Shown here: positions 33,244 through 41,720 of the stretch, piece by piece
Layout of the letters: each line of letters starts with the position of its first letter
Numbering within the stretch: the first letter of the stretch is position 1
Assembly (NCBI RefSeq): GCF_051175565.1
Contig: NZ_CP195105.1
Location: 1,984,001 to 2,048,000 of the forward strand
Reading direction: 5' to 3'
DNA: 64,000 nucleotides
Source of the DNA: Daejeonia sp002484105
GTDB lineage: Bacteria > Bacteroidota > Bacteroidia > Flavobacteriales > Weeksellaceae
Made by a program: the position numbers and the translations under genes
The notes under the pieces: generated by a model
Seen by the model: the letters and a program-made list of their open reading frames with translations, nothing else
Databases searched by the model: none
Told to the model about the DNA's origin: nothing

Positions 33244-34296
33244 ATGGAACAATTGATCAGCGAAGCGGAAAAACTGTTGAAAAAACTGATTGCAACGCCT
33301 TCGCTCAGCAGGGAAGAAGACGGCACGGCACATCTCTTTGAAGAATATCTGACACAGAAACATATCCCCTTCCACCGGAAAGGTAACAATGTCTGGGCAA
33401 AGAATCTTCATTTTGACGAAAATAAACCGACCATTTTGCTCAACTCCCACCACGATACGGTGAAGCCGAACCAGTCGTACACCATGGATCCCTTTACACC
33501 TGTAGAAAAGGACGGAAAACTCTACGGCCTGGGCAGCAACGATGCCGGAGCTTCACTTGTCGGACTGCTTGCCACGTTTCTCTTTTACTATGACAGAAAA
33601 CTCCAATACAATATTATTTTTTCTGCAACAGCAGAAGAAGAAATTTCCGGAGAAAATGGTGTAAAAAGCATTCTGAGTGATATAGGACCAGTAGATTTTG
33701 CCATTGTCGGAGAACCTACCCAAATGAATCTTGCCATTGCCGAAAAAGGACTTGTCGTACTGAACTGTACTGCCAGAGGTACCGCTTCCCACGCCGCACA
33801 TCACAATGATGACAATTCCATTTATAAAGCGATGGAAGATATCCTGAAAATCAGGAATTACGAGTTTGACAAAGTATCTGATGTGTTGGGAAAGGTGAAA
33901 GCTACGGTTACGATTGTTAATGCCGGTTCGCAACATAATGTGGTACCCGATCACTGCGATTTTACCATTGATGTACGCACCAATGAACTGTACAGCAATC
34001 AGGAAATTGTGGATATTGTCTCCGGACTTTTGAAGTCGGAGGTGCAACCCAGATCCTTGAGGCTCAATTCCTCCAGAATTCCGATGGATCATCCGATTGT
34101 GGAGGCTGCTGGAAGGGAAGGCTGCACTTTTTATGGATCGCCGACGGTTTCCGATCAGGCTCTGATGCCGTTCAGCTCTGTGAAATTAGGTATAGGCGAT
34201 TCGCTCCGTTCGCATACGGCAGACGAATTTGTCTATCTTGCCGAACTGCAGGAAGGCATCCGAAAATACATCAATATTCTGTCGCATATTCTGTAA
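33244..34296 (+). CDS. argE: M20-family N-acylornithine/N-acylcitrulline deacylase
   Basis: 350 aa, di-zinc amidohydrolase. The metal ligands are visible in LLNSHHDTVKP (His and Asp), LGSNDAGASLV, and SATAEEEISGENG (catalytic Glu plus ligand Glu). The dimerisation lid domain is around 165-280. In a pathway with acylornithine carbamoyltransferase the physiological substrate is expected to be N-acylcitrulline, releasing citrulline for ArgG. Placement between argB and argH supports this over a peptidase role. Confidence 0.9.
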   Translation: MEQLISEAEKLLKKLIATPSLSREEDGTAHLFEEYLTQKHIPFHRKGNNVWAKNLHFDENKPTILLNSHHDTVKPNQSYTMDPFTPVEKDGKLYGLGSNDAGASLVGLLATFLFYYDRKLQYNIIFSATAEEEISGENGVKSILSDIGPVDFAIVGEPTQMNLAIAEKGLVVLNCTARGTASHAAHHNDDNSIYKAMEDILKIRNYEFDKVSDVLGKVKATVTIVNAGSQHNVVPDHCDFTIDVRTNELYSNQEIVDIVSGLLKSEVQPRSLRLNSSRIPMDHPIVEAAGREGCTFYGSPTVSDQALMPFSSVKLGIGDSLRSHTADEFVYLAELQEGIRKYINILSHIL

Positions 34297-34336
34297 CATT
34301 TTGACTTAAAAAAAAAACAACAACTGTTTACCCATT

Positions 34337-35653
34337 ATGGAATTCAAAAAACTCTGGGCAAAGGATAACGCCAACAAAAACTATCAGGAGATAATCGAGA
34401 AATTTACGGTCGGCAAAGACCGGGATTTTGATACGCTGCTGGCAAAATTTGATGTCATTGGCAACAAAGCTCATGTTGCTATGCTGAACAAAATCGGATT
34501 TATCTCTGACGAAGAAAACAAAGCTGTACAGCACGAACTGGATAAAATGCTGACACTTGCCGAAAATGGCGCCCTGACGATTGATGATGATGTAGAGGAT
34601 ATCCACAGCCAGATTGAGTTTAATCTGACTGAAAAACTGGGCGATGCCGGCAAAAAAATCCATACCGGGCGTTCGCGAAATGATCAGGTGGCAGTAGACA
34701 TCAAACTTTATCTGAAGTCAGAAATTGAAGCAGTTTCCGGTCTTGTAAAGACGCTTTTTGAAACATTTATTTCGCTGGCAGACCAATACAGGGAAATTCT
34801 GATGCCCGGATATACACATTACCAGATTGCGATGCCCTCGTCGTTTGGTTTGTGGTTCAGTGCGTTTGCCGAATCCCTTTCCGAAGATATGGAACTGCTT
34901 TCGGTGGCATATTCTTCCGCCTCCAAAAATCCACTCGGAAGCGGCGCAGGATATGGATCTTCGTTTCCGCTGGACCGCGATTTTACAACAGAGCAGCTTG
35001 GTTTTAAAGCAATGAATGTCAATTCTGTATATGCTCAGATGACACGTGGAAAATCGGAAAAATTTCTGGCTTTTGCACTGGCATCTATAGCAGCTACTAT
35101 CGGCAAAATGGCCAATGATGTTTGTCTGTACTCCAACCAGAATTACGGATTTTTTTCTTTCCCTTCCGAACTGACGACAGGAAGCAGCATTATGCCTCAC
35201 AAGAAAAATCCGGACGTTTTTGAACTGATTCGCGGTAAATCTTCCCGTATTCAGGCAGTTCCGAATGAGCTGACGTTGCTGATGAACAATCTTTCAACAG
35301 GCTATAACCGCGAATATCAGCTGACAAAAGAAATTCTTTTCCCCGCCATTCAGGATCTTAAAGATTCGCTGGAAATTTTTGATTTTATGATCCGGCATAT
35401 TCAGGTAAATGAGCATATTCTGGATGATACAAAATATGATTATCTCTTCAGTGTTGAGAAAATCAACGAACTGATGCTTTCCGGAAAAGGTTTCCGCGAT
35501 GCCTACCGGGAAGTGGGCAACGCTATAGAAAACGGAACCTACCACTACGAACGCAAAAATCTGAAGCATACCCATAAGGGAAGTATCGGAAATCTGGCGC
35601 TTGAGGAGATTTCCGCAAATTTTTACGATATTTACCATTCCATTGTAAAGTAA
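34337..35653 (+). CDS. argH: Argininosuccinate lyase
   Basis: 438 aa, fumarase/aspartase superfamily. Conserved regions are HTGRSRNDQVAVDIKLYL, MPGYTHYQIAMPSSFGLWF, and the signature loop GSSIMPHKKNPDVFELIRGK with the catalytic serine. It splits argininosuccinate into arginine and fumarate, the last step of the pathway. An Lrp-family gene begins 5 bp after its stop, so the two are almost certainly co-transcribed. Confidence 0.97.
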   Translation: MEFKKLWAKDNANKNYQEIIEKFTVGKDRDFDTLLAKFDVIGNKAHVAMLNKIGFISDEENKAVQHELDKMLTLAENGALTIDDDVEDIHSQIEFNLTEKLGDAGKKIHTGRSRNDQVAVDIKLYLKSEIEAVSGLVKTLFETFISLADQYREILMPGYTHYQIAMPSSFGLWFSAFAESLSEDMELLSVAYSSASKNPLGSGAGYGSSFPLDRDFTTEQLGFKAMNVNSVYAQMTRGKSEKFLAFALASIAATIGKMANDVCLYSNQNYGFFSFPSELTTGSSIMPHKKNPDVFELIRGKSSRIQAVPNELTLLMNNLSTGYNREYQLTKEILFPAIQDLKDSLEIFDFMIRHIQVNEHILDDTKYDYLFSVEKINELMLSGKGFRDAYREVGNAIENGTYHYERKNLKHTHKGSIGNLALEEISANFYDIYHSIVK

Positions 35654-35658
35654 AAACC

Positions 35659-36120
35659 ATGAAACCGCTTGATTCTATAGACCGAAATATACTGAATATT
35701 CTTCAGGAAGATTCTACCATTGCCGTGAAGGATATTGCCGAGCAGGTAGGCCTGTCTTTTACGCCGACTTATGAAAGAATCAAATCGTTGAAACAGCGCG
35801 GAGTGATTGAAAAATCGGCAGTTATTGTAAACCGGGAAGCGGTAGGATACAGCATTATGGCCTACTGCAATATCGTACTGAAAGAGCAGTCGCAGCAGAA
35901 TCTGATGATTTTTGAAGAGAAAATCCGCAAAGAGACGCAGGTTCTGGAAGTAGTCAGTATGTCAGGAATGTATGATTATATGATCAAGGTGATTGCCCGG
36001 GACATCAATGACTACAACCGTTTTATGACGGACATAGTGGCGAATATCCCGAATATCGGGCAGTATCACAGCGCCATCGTGCTGTCGGTAGTGAAAGACG
36101 AAACCAAAATAACACTTTAA
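35659..36120 (+). CDS. Lrp/AsnC-family transcriptional regulator
   Basis: 153 aa. The N-terminal winged HTH (about 1-60) has DSIDRNILNILQEDSTIAVKDIA and a recognition helix around SFTPTYERIKSLKQRG. The C-terminal RAM domain (about 70-145) binds amino acids and mediates oligomerisation. It lies 5 bp after argH and 2 bp before a cupin gene. As the only regulator in the cluster it is a plausible arginine-responsive controller, but no operator site was identified. Confidence 0.93.
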   Translation: MKPLDSIDRNILNILQEDSTIAVKDIAEQVGLSFTPTYERIKSLKQRGVIEKSAVIVNREAVGYSIMAYCNIVLKEQSQQNLMIFEEKIRKETQVLEVVSMSGMYDYMIKVIARDINDYNRFMTDIVANIPNIGQYHSAIVLSVVKDETKITL

Positions 36121-36122
36121 TA

Positions 36123-36482
36123 ATGTCAAAGTTCAGAATACAGAAATCACCGTTTAAAGTGCCCACTTCAGATGGCAAAACCATTCTGGAATTCTGGGGC
36201 ATCACTACCGGCAATCCGGATGTCTCCATCGCTTATATGAAAGCACCTGCAGGATGGTCAGAACCTTTTCAGACACCGGAATTTGACGAGGTTACTCTTG
36301 TTCTGAAAGGCCGCAAGCTGGTGGAAGTACAGGGCGAAAAAGTCGTGATCGAAGCAGGACAGAGTATCCTTGTCGAAAAAGGCGCCACTGTGCAGTACAG
36401 CAATCCTTTTGATGAAACCTGCGAATACGTTTCCGTTTGCCTTCCGGCATTCTCAGACAAACTGGTACACCGCAATCATTGA
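36123..36482 (+). CDS. Cupin-domain protein
   Basis: 119 aa, a single small beta-barrel. The central part has FQTPEFDEVTLVLKGRKLVE and AGQSILVEKGATVQYSNPF, matching the two cupin motifs, though the first lacks the full His-rich metal set. It is predicted cytoplasmic. The gene follows the Lrp regulator by 2 bp and its last 7 bp overlap the convergent DNA glycosylase gene. No pathway role is established; it may sense or bind a small molecule. Confidence 0.85.
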   Translation: MSKFRIQKSPFKVPTSDGKTILEFWGITTGNPDVSIAYMKAPAGWSEPFQTPEFDEVTLVLKGRKLVEVQGEKVVIEAGQSILVEKGATVQYSNPFDETCEYVSVCLPAFSDKLVHRNH

Positions 36483-37165
36483 TTTTCTGCAAAAGCAGAG
36501 AGATACCTGGTGATATATTCTTCGCTGTATCTGGATTTGTATTGCTGGATATATCTGGGATGTTCCAGTACGGTGAGTTTTTCAAAAAAATGCTCCCTGT
36601 TATTGATTTTACGGATGAAATCTGCATTCTTCCTTCCGAGTACAAAAACGTTTTCTGTATTCGTACCCAGTGCGATGTGGCTCCGGATACTTTTAATCAT
36701 AAAGGGCTCAACTTCCCGGAATAGTGCTGCATCATCATAATAATTGGCATTGATCTGTTTTCCGTTTTTGTTTCTGACGATTGCCAGCGGAAAAGGTGAG
36801 TTGATATAAAAATCGTCATAGAATTTTTTGGTTCCGCCGTATGCAGCAATCATCCGGTATATGAAGACTGAAGAAATTTCGTACGAACGGGCACTGTGCA
36901 TTTCTATTCCGCAGAATTCGGAAAGTCTTTTGGTATCGGTGAAGGGAATGCCTGTAACTGCCGCGCCGTGACGTCCGGGATTGATGCCCAGAATCAGTTT
37001 TCTGCAGTTGTTGTCATGATAAAAGCGGTTGTAGAATTTTTTCATTACCGTCATCGTTTCGGGATTTTCCAGAAACGGGTTGAGCACGGTGAAACCTTCG
37101 GGAAGTTTCCCGTCATAATGAAGATTTTCGTTCCATTCTATGACTTTTTCACCAAAAGTTTTCAT
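36476..37165 (-). CDS. SMUG2-type uracil-DNA glycosylase family protein (DUF4918)
   Basis: 229 aa. The active-site motif of the UDG superfamily is LILGINPGRHGAAVTGIPFT near residue 57, and the second motif is LEHPRYIQQY near the C-terminus, in place of the HPSP of SMUG1. Members remove uracil or related lesions in base-excision repair. The gene converges with the cupin gene (7-bp overlap) and heads a run of four minus-strand genes with little spacing between them. Confidence 0.85.
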   Translation of the reverse strand: MKTFGEKVIEWNENLHYDGKLPEGFTVLNPFLENPETMTVMKKFYNRFYHDNNCRKLILGINPGRHGAAVTGIPFTDTKRLSEFCGIEMHSARSYEISSVFIYRMIAAYGGTKKFYDDFYINSPFPLAIVRNKNGKQINANYYDDAALFREVEPFMIKSIRSHIALGTNTENVFVLGRKNADFIRKINNREHFFEKLTVLEHPRYIQQYKSRYSEEYITRYLSAFAENQ

Positions 37166-37171
37166 GATTTT

Positions 37172-37393
37172 TCAGATTTTGGTCAGTGCTTTGCCCTTAT
37201 GGGCGGCAATATGGTCGGATTTGTCGCTTTTTATTTCATACTGCGGATCTTCAGGCGTTGCATGGTGTGTATATCCTTTGTAGTCAAAATTTTCTGTATG
37301 AATTCTGATGATGATACCCGATACATATCCTGCTTCGGAATTCCACCGCACATGATCGCCAATTTGAAAGGTTTTTGCTGAATTTTGAGTCAT
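37172..37393 (-). CDS. DUF2945 / Tudor-like small protein
   Basis: 73 aa from the chosen ATG. FQIGDHVRWNSEAGYVSGII, then YKGYTHHATPEDPQYEIKSDKSDHIAAHKG match the DUF2945 (hypervirulence-associated Tudor domain) family, a compact SH3-like barrel of unknown function found in many bacteria and fungi. Frames open upstream to 37450, but the family begins right at the barrel. It ends 6 bp before the glycosylase start codon, so the two genes are probably coupled. Confidence 0.85.
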   Translation of the reverse strand: MTQNSAKTFQIGDHVRWNSEAGYVSGIIIRIHTENFDYKGYTHHATPEDPQYEIKSDKSDHIAAHKGKALTKI

Positions 37394-37436
37394 GGGCATG
37401 TCGGTTTTTTTGATACTTGTTAGAGGATAAATGTTA

Positions 37437-38045
37437 TCAGAATCTGACACCCAGATTGATCAATTCTTTTCTAAGGTCGCTTTCGGGGAGTACACGTATG
37501 GTTTTGAAACCCATATTCCCGGCAACTTCAATATTTTTCGGATTGTCGTCGATGAAAACCGATTCTTCCGCTTTGATATGATAGCGGTTCAGAAGAATCT
37601 GCCATATTTCGGGCTCAGGTTTGATGATTTTTTCCACCCCGGAAACCACAATCTTACCTTTGAAAACCTGAAAAAAATCATAATGCTCCAGTGCATAGGG
37701 AAAGGATTCTGCCGCCCAGTTGGTCAATCCAAAAAGTTCGTACTGTGTATGGGCGAGCGCCCGCAGAACTTCTACATTTTCAGGGATATCACCGCGCAGC
37801 ATCGCATCCCAGTTGTCGTAATAGGCGCGGATTTCCTTTTCCCATTCGGGATGGATTTTCACGAGTGCTTCTGTTCCTTCTGCAAATGTCCTTCCGCGGT
37901 CTTGTTCTGCATTCCACTCATCTCTGGCAATATTTTTCAGGAAATATTCCATCTTTTCGTCATCATTAAAATAGCTTCTGAAGAAATAACGCGGATCCCA
38001 GTCCATTACGACACCGCCAAAATCAAAAATAATGTTCTTAATCAT
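37437..38045 (-). CDS. HAD-superfamily phosphatase (YihX-like)
   Basis: 202 aa. HAD motif I is IIFDFGGVVMDWD at the N-terminus, motif II is a Thr in LFGLTNWAAE, motif III is the Lys in KIIKPEPEIW, and motif IV is VFIDDNPKNIEVA. The cap is a four-helix C1 type. This subgroup includes glucose-1-phosphatase and other small sugar phosphatases; the substrate is unknown. Its start overlaps the stop of the upstream HsdR_N-like gene by 4 bp (ATGA), a sign of translational coupling. Confidence 0.88.
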   Translation of the reverse strand: MIKNIIFDFGGVVMDWDPRYFFRSYFNDDEKMEYFLKNIARDEWNAEQDRGRTFAEGTEALVKIHPEWEKEIRAYYDNWDAMLRGDIPENVEVLRALAHTQYELFGLTNWAAESFPYALEHYDFFQVFKGKIVVSGVEKIIKPEPEIWQILLNRYHIKAEESVFIDDNPKNIEVAGNMGFKTIRVLPESDLRKELINLGVRF

Positions 38046-38497
38046 CGTGATAAATTTATGTTGTCAGACGAAAAGGGTCTGAATATATATTCGTTTTCGG
38101 AATAATCTGCGTAAATATGCTGCAGCCCGTTACTCAGGATAATTTTGGAAGCATGGATGACGGAGTTGTAGCGTGCGCACTGTTCAAAGGTTTTTTCTGT
38201 CAGCCGGATCTGGGGTGCTTTGCATTCAATCAATATTTCCGGTTGGGTTCTGAGGGTTACGAGAAGGTCGATTCTTTTTAAGGTTTCGTTCAGTTCAATT
38301 TTCTGTTCCGTAATCAGTGCCGATGCAGCAAAGCCTTTGCTGAAAAGGAAATAATGAATCCAGTGTTGGCGTACCCATTCTTCGGGAGTCAGAAGCAGCC
38401 AGGATTTCCGTACCGGATCATGAATAAAAAACTTATCTTTGTCCTTTCTGAATTTAAAATTATATTCATCAGCAAAATTCAACTTCGGGAGTTCCAT
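38042..38497 (-). CDS. HsdR N-terminal-domain-like (PD-(D/E)XK fold) protein
   Basis: 151 aa. It has ELNETLKRIDLLVTL and PEILIECKAP, the D...ExK core of the PD-(D/E)XK nuclease fold as in the N-terminal domain of type I restriction subunit R. There is no helicase domain, methylase or specificity subunit nearby, so it is not a restriction system. I recall this protein beside holA throughout Flavobacteriia. ATG 38497 is chosen over 38527 because the promoter motif at 38525-38532 places transcription start between them. Four bp separate this start codon from that of holA. Confidence 0.82.
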   Translation of the reverse strand: MELPKLNFADEYNFKFRKDKDKFFIHDPVRKSWLLLTPEEWVRQHWIHYFLFSKGFAASALITEQKIELNETLKRIDLLVTLRTQPEILIECKAPQIRLTEKTFEQCARYNSVIHASKIILSNGLQHIYADYSENEYIFRPFSSDNINLSR

Positions 38498-38501
38498 TAA
38501 T

Positions 38502-39536
38502 ATGAAAGAATTAGATTTACTCATCAAAAATATTAAAAATAAAGAACTTTTGCCGATCTATTTTCTGCAAGGGCCCGAGCCTTACTATATTGACCAACTT
38601 GTAAAAGTCCTGGAAAATGATATTCTCGAAGAGGAAGAAAAGGCCTTTAACCAGACGGTGGTTTACGGTAAAGATACCACGTTTTCTGATATTCTCGCTG
38701 CAGCAAGGCAGTTCCCGATGATGGGGGACAAAGTGGTATTGATCGTAAAAGAAGCCCAGGATCTGAAAATGGATAAGGATGAGGAGAAAGCACTAATACA
38801 GTATGCAGAAAATCCTGTGCCCAGTACGGTACTTGTTTTTGCCTACAAAGGGAAAAAATTAGATGGCAAAAAACGAAACCTCATTACTGCCCTGAAGCCT
38901 TATCTTTTTCTTTCGGAAGAGGTGAAAGACTGGCAGCTGCCCAAAGTGATACAGGAAGAACTGAACAAACAGAAAATAAAAACAGCACCCAATATTGCCA
39001 ACTTGCTGGCAGAACATCTGGGAAGCAATCTTTCGAGGATTTTCAATGAAATCAACAAAGTAAAAATTGTCCTGAAAGAAGGCCAGATCCTGGATGAAAA
39101 TCTTGTGGAACGATATATTGGTATCTCTAAGGAATACAATGTCTTTGAGCTTCAGAATGCCATTGCGATCAAGGACACAGCGAAAGCCTTTAAAATAGTG
39201 AATTTCATGGGCAAAAACGAAAAGGAACATCCGGTAGTGAATATTGTGGCGGTACTTTTCGGGTTTTTCAGCAAGGTTATTGTCTATCAGTGCCTCACCG
39301 ACCAGTCGAAAGACAATGTCGCCAGAGAACTGGGCGTTCACCCTTTTTTTGTGAAAGACTATCAGGCAGCGGCACGATTGTATCCCTTAAAACATGCAAC
39401 CCGGATCATTTCTATCCTTCGGGAAATAGATCTGAAAAGCAAAGGTTTGGGAGCCAATCAGACTTCAGACGGCGAGCTGCTGAAAGAACTGGTATACAAA
39501 ATCATCAATGTCGACAAAACGAAGGTGAAAATTTAG
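38502..39536 (+). CDS. holA: DNA polymerase III subunit delta
   Basis: 344 aa, clamp-loader delta. The N-terminal IYFLQGPEPYYIDQLVKVLE contains the clamp-binding region, followed by an AAA+-like module without Walker function and the C-terminal collar domain (about 215-344). It opens the beta clamp during loading. The frame is open from 38439, but homologues start at MKELDLLIKNI, and the upstream part overlaps the divergent gene. Its own promoter must lie inside the first codons of the divergent gene. Confidence 0.93.
   Translation: MKELDLLIKNIKNKELLPIYFLQGPEPYYIDQLVKVLENDILEEEEKAFNQTVVYGKDTTFSDILAAARQFPMMGDKVVLIVKEAQDLKMDKDEEKALIQYAENPVPSTVLVFAYKGKKLDGKKRNLITALKPYLFLSEEVKDWQLPKVIQEELNKQKIKTAPNIANLLAEHLGSNLSRIFNEINKVKIVLKEGQILDENLVERYIGISKEYNVFELQNAIAIKDTAKAFKIVNFMGKNEKEHPVVNIVAVLFGFFSKVIVYQCLTDQSKDNVARELGVHPFFVKDYQAAARLYPLKHATRIISILREIDLKSKGLGANQTSDGELLKELVYKIINVDKTKVKI
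38525..38532 (-). promoter_or_regulatory. -7 promoter element of the HsdR_N-like gene, inside holA
   Basis: Reads TATTTTTG on the minus strand, a perfect TAnnTTTG, within holA codons 8-11. Predicted transcription start is near 38520, with a 22-nt leader. Confidence 0.5.
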
Positions 39537-39673
39537 GAAATAGCTTCCCTGGCTTGGAAACTGAATTCAAAAATCTTTTTCATTGACAAAATTCATTGCA
39601 GAAAATTGGAAAGACCGGAAAAAAATAACGATTTTTGAAGCATTAACCCTCACAAACATTATACCTAAAAAAC

Positions 39674-40615
39674 ATGGAAGAAAATATTCTTGACTGCGTT
39701 ATTGTAGGATCTGGTCCTGCAGGTTTTACGGCCGCGATCTATGCTGCAAGAGCAGATCTGAAACCCGAACTCTTTACGGGTCTCGAACCGGGTGGGCAGC
39801 TCACCACCACTACAGAAGTGGACAACTTTCCGGGATATCCGAACGGAATTACTGGCCCGGAACTGATGATGGATCTCCAGAAACAGGCCGAACGTTTTGA
39901 AACCAAAGTTCACTACGAAATGATCACCAGAGTGGAGTTTTCAGAAGAAACCGGAGGCGTACATAAAATCTGGGCAGGCAACCGTGAAATTCTTGCCAGA
40001 ACCGTCATCATCTCAACAGGAGCCACTGCAAGATATCTCGGTCTTGATGATGAAAAAAAATATGCCGGTGGTGGTGTCTCTGCATGTGCTACCTGCGATG
40101 GTTTTTTCTATAAAGGAAAAGACGTAATTGTTGTGGGCGGTGGCGATACAGCAGCCGAAGAAGCGACCTACCTTGCCCATCTCTGCACAAAAGTAACGAT
40201 GTTGGTGCGCAAAGGCGAGTTCCGCGCTTCCAAAGCAATGGTACACCGCGTCAACAGCACAGAAAATATTGAAGTGAAATTCTTCCACGAACTGGTGGGC
40301 ATTAAAGGGGAAAACAGCCTTGTTGAAAAAGCTGTGGTCCTCAACAATCAGACACAGGAAACCTCAGAAATTGATGTACACGGTATTTTCATCGCTATTG
40401 GGCACAAACCGAATACTGATATCTTCCGGGGACAGATTGATCTGGACGATAATGGATATATCATCACACAGAAAGGTTCGTCGCGCACCAATCTTCCTGG
40501 TGTTTTTGCTGCAGGAGACGTACAGGACCATATCTACCGGCAGGCCATCACAGCAGCAGGAAGCGGATGTATGGCAGCCATTGATGCAGAACGTTATCTG
40601 GGGGAATTAAAATAA
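39674..40615 (+). CDS. trxB: Thioredoxin-disulfide reductase
   Basis: 313-aa FAD enzyme that passes electrons from NADPH to thioredoxin. The FAD-binding IVGSGPAGFTAAIYAARA is at the N-terminus, the redox-active CATC occurs in SACATCDGFFYKG, the NADPH-binding GGGDTAAEEATYLA follows, and the second FAD motif GVFAAGDVQDHIYRQAITAA is near the end. Length and order are typical of the low-molecular-weight type. A terminator follows. Confidence 0.97.
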   Translation: MEENILDCVIVGSGPAGFTAAIYAARADLKPELFTGLEPGGQLTTTTEVDNFPGYPNGITGPELMMDLQKQAERFETKVHYEMITRVEFSEETGGVHKIWAGNREILARTVIISTGATARYLGLDDEKKYAGGGVSACATCDGFFYKGKDVIVVGGGDTAAEEATYLAHLCTKVTMLVRKGEFRASKAMVHRVNSTENIEVKFFHELVGIKGENSLVEKAVVLNNQTQETSEIDVHGIFIAIGHKPNTDIFRGQIDLDDNGYIITQKGSSRTNLPGVFAAGDVQDHIYRQAITAAGSGCMAAIDAERYLGELK

Positions 40616-40635
40616 ACTTAAATTAAATACCGCAC

Positions 40636-40672
40636 AGGGACTTTTGAATTTTTGTTTGAAAGTCCCTTTTTT
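40636..40672 (+). terminator. Rho-independent terminator after trxB
   Basis: AGGGACTTT (40636-40644) and AAAGTCCCT (40659-40667) form a perfect 9-bp stem with a T-run behind it. Confidence 0.8.
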
Positions 40673-40772
40673 ACGGTAAACAAACAGATTGGCAGAAAAT
40701 ATTACCGTGGAAAATACAGGTGGTATTTTCGTTAATTTCTGGATGTTGCGTACAACTAAAAATAATCTTTTG

Positions 40773-40780
40773 TAATTTCG
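40773..40780 (+). promoter_or_regulatory. Candidate -7 element directly before the TatA-like gene
   Basis: TAATTTCG matches TAnnTTTG at seven of eight positions, with a TTG at 40746-40748 as possible -33. It would place transcription start at or next to the ATG at 40785. Confidence 0.35.
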
Positions 40781-40784
40781 TGGC

Positions 40785-41132
40785 ATGGAACTGAGTATAG
40801 GAGAAATGTTAATGATCGTCCTCGTGATCGTGGTGCTGTTCGGCCCGGACAAGTTGCCATCCATTGCGCGGGATCTTGGACAGGGCCTGCGGAAGATGCG
40901 CGGTGCTATGGATGACATCAAAACAGAAATTATGAAAGAAACCGAAACGCCGGTTTCCGAAATTAAAAAAGAAATAGAAAAAGTAAAGGAAGCGGCACAA
41001 AAATACGATCCTTCGCAGGAAATTAACCGTGCACTTGCCGAACGCGAGCAGAAAGCTGCCGCCGAAAATCCCACAACACCGGAAATTCCTCCTGCAGAAG
41101 ACGAAAATTACGAAGGCCCCGTTAGCCGCTGA
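40785..41132 (+). CDS. Sec-independent translocase TatA/TatB-like protein
   Basis: 115 aa. A short N-terminal membrane helix (GEMLMIVLVIVVLFGPDKLP, with the FGPDKLP hinge) is followed by an amphipathic helix (SIARDLGQGLRKMRGAMDD) and a long, charged, Pro-rich tail. This is the TatA/B plan; the FGPDKLP hinge is closer to TatB/TatE-type than to the FGGKKIP of many TatA proteins. No tatC is nearby. The PAP2 gene starts 6 bp after its stop, so the two likely share a transcript. Confidence 0.85.
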   Translation: MELSIGEMLMIVLVIVVLFGPDKLPSIARDLGQGLRKMRGAMDDIKTEIMKETETPVSEIKKEIEKVKEAAQKYDPSQEINRALAEREQKAAAENPTTPEIPPAEDENYEGPVSR

Positions 41133-41138
41133 TTATAT

Positions 41139-41720
41139 ATGGAAGAAATTATTCAGGAAGACAAACATCTGTTGCTTTATCTCAACGGTTTGGGTAGCCA
41201 GACGTTCGACGGTTTCTGGATCACCGTTTCGACGGTAGCCATATGGATTCCGTTTTATATCATTCTGGCTTATCTGCTCTATAAAAATTACCGTCTCAGT
41301 TCATTCGTTTTTATTTTGATTTTTATTGCGCTGGGACTTACGGTTTCCGATCAGCTGGCGAATATTTTCAAGCACGGTATTGAGCGTTTTCGTCCGTGTC
41401 ATGATCCTGCCATAGAAGCTGTTATCCGCAAGGTGAAATGTGGCGGGCGTTTTGGATTTTATTCAGGACATGCTTCCAATACATTCTTTATTGCCAGTTT
41501 TCTGAGTTTTGTGCTGGGCAGGAAAATAAGAATTTTGCCATATGTGCTGTTTTTTTGGGCAGCGCTGGTTTCCTACAGCCGCATTTATCTTGGGGTTCAT
41601 TTTCCGATGGATATACTGATGGGCGCAATGATGGGCTTTTTGCTGGGTGGTTTTTTCTCCACACTTGCGCGCAATGTTATTGCGAAACAGAACCGGAACA
41701 GCCAAAATCAGTCGTTGTGA
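41139..41720 (+). CDS. PAP2-family lipid phosphatase
   Basis: 193 aa with five to six hydrophobic segments. The three-part phosphatase signature is intact: KHGIERFRP (KxxxxxxRP), FYSGHASNTFF (SGH), and SRIYLGVHFPMDILMG (SRxxxxxHxxxD). The active site faces the periplasm. Likely substrates are undecaprenyl diphosphate or phosphatidic-acid-type lipids. Its last 13 bp overlap the convergent rlmH gene. Confidence 0.9.
   Translation: MEEIIQEDKHLLLYLNGLGSQTFDGFWITVSTVAIWIPFYIILAYLLYKNYRLSSFVFILIFIALGLTVSDQLANIFKHGIERFRPCHDPAIEAVIRKVKCGGRFGFYSGHASNTFFIASFLSFVLGRKIRILPYVLFFWAALVSYSRIYLGVHFPMDILMGAMMGFLLGGFFSTLARNVIAKQNRNSQNQSL

Noticed and set aside
38042..38497. Type I restriction system
   Set aside because: Only an HsdR N-terminal-like domain is present; no helicase, HsdM or HsdS gene nearby.
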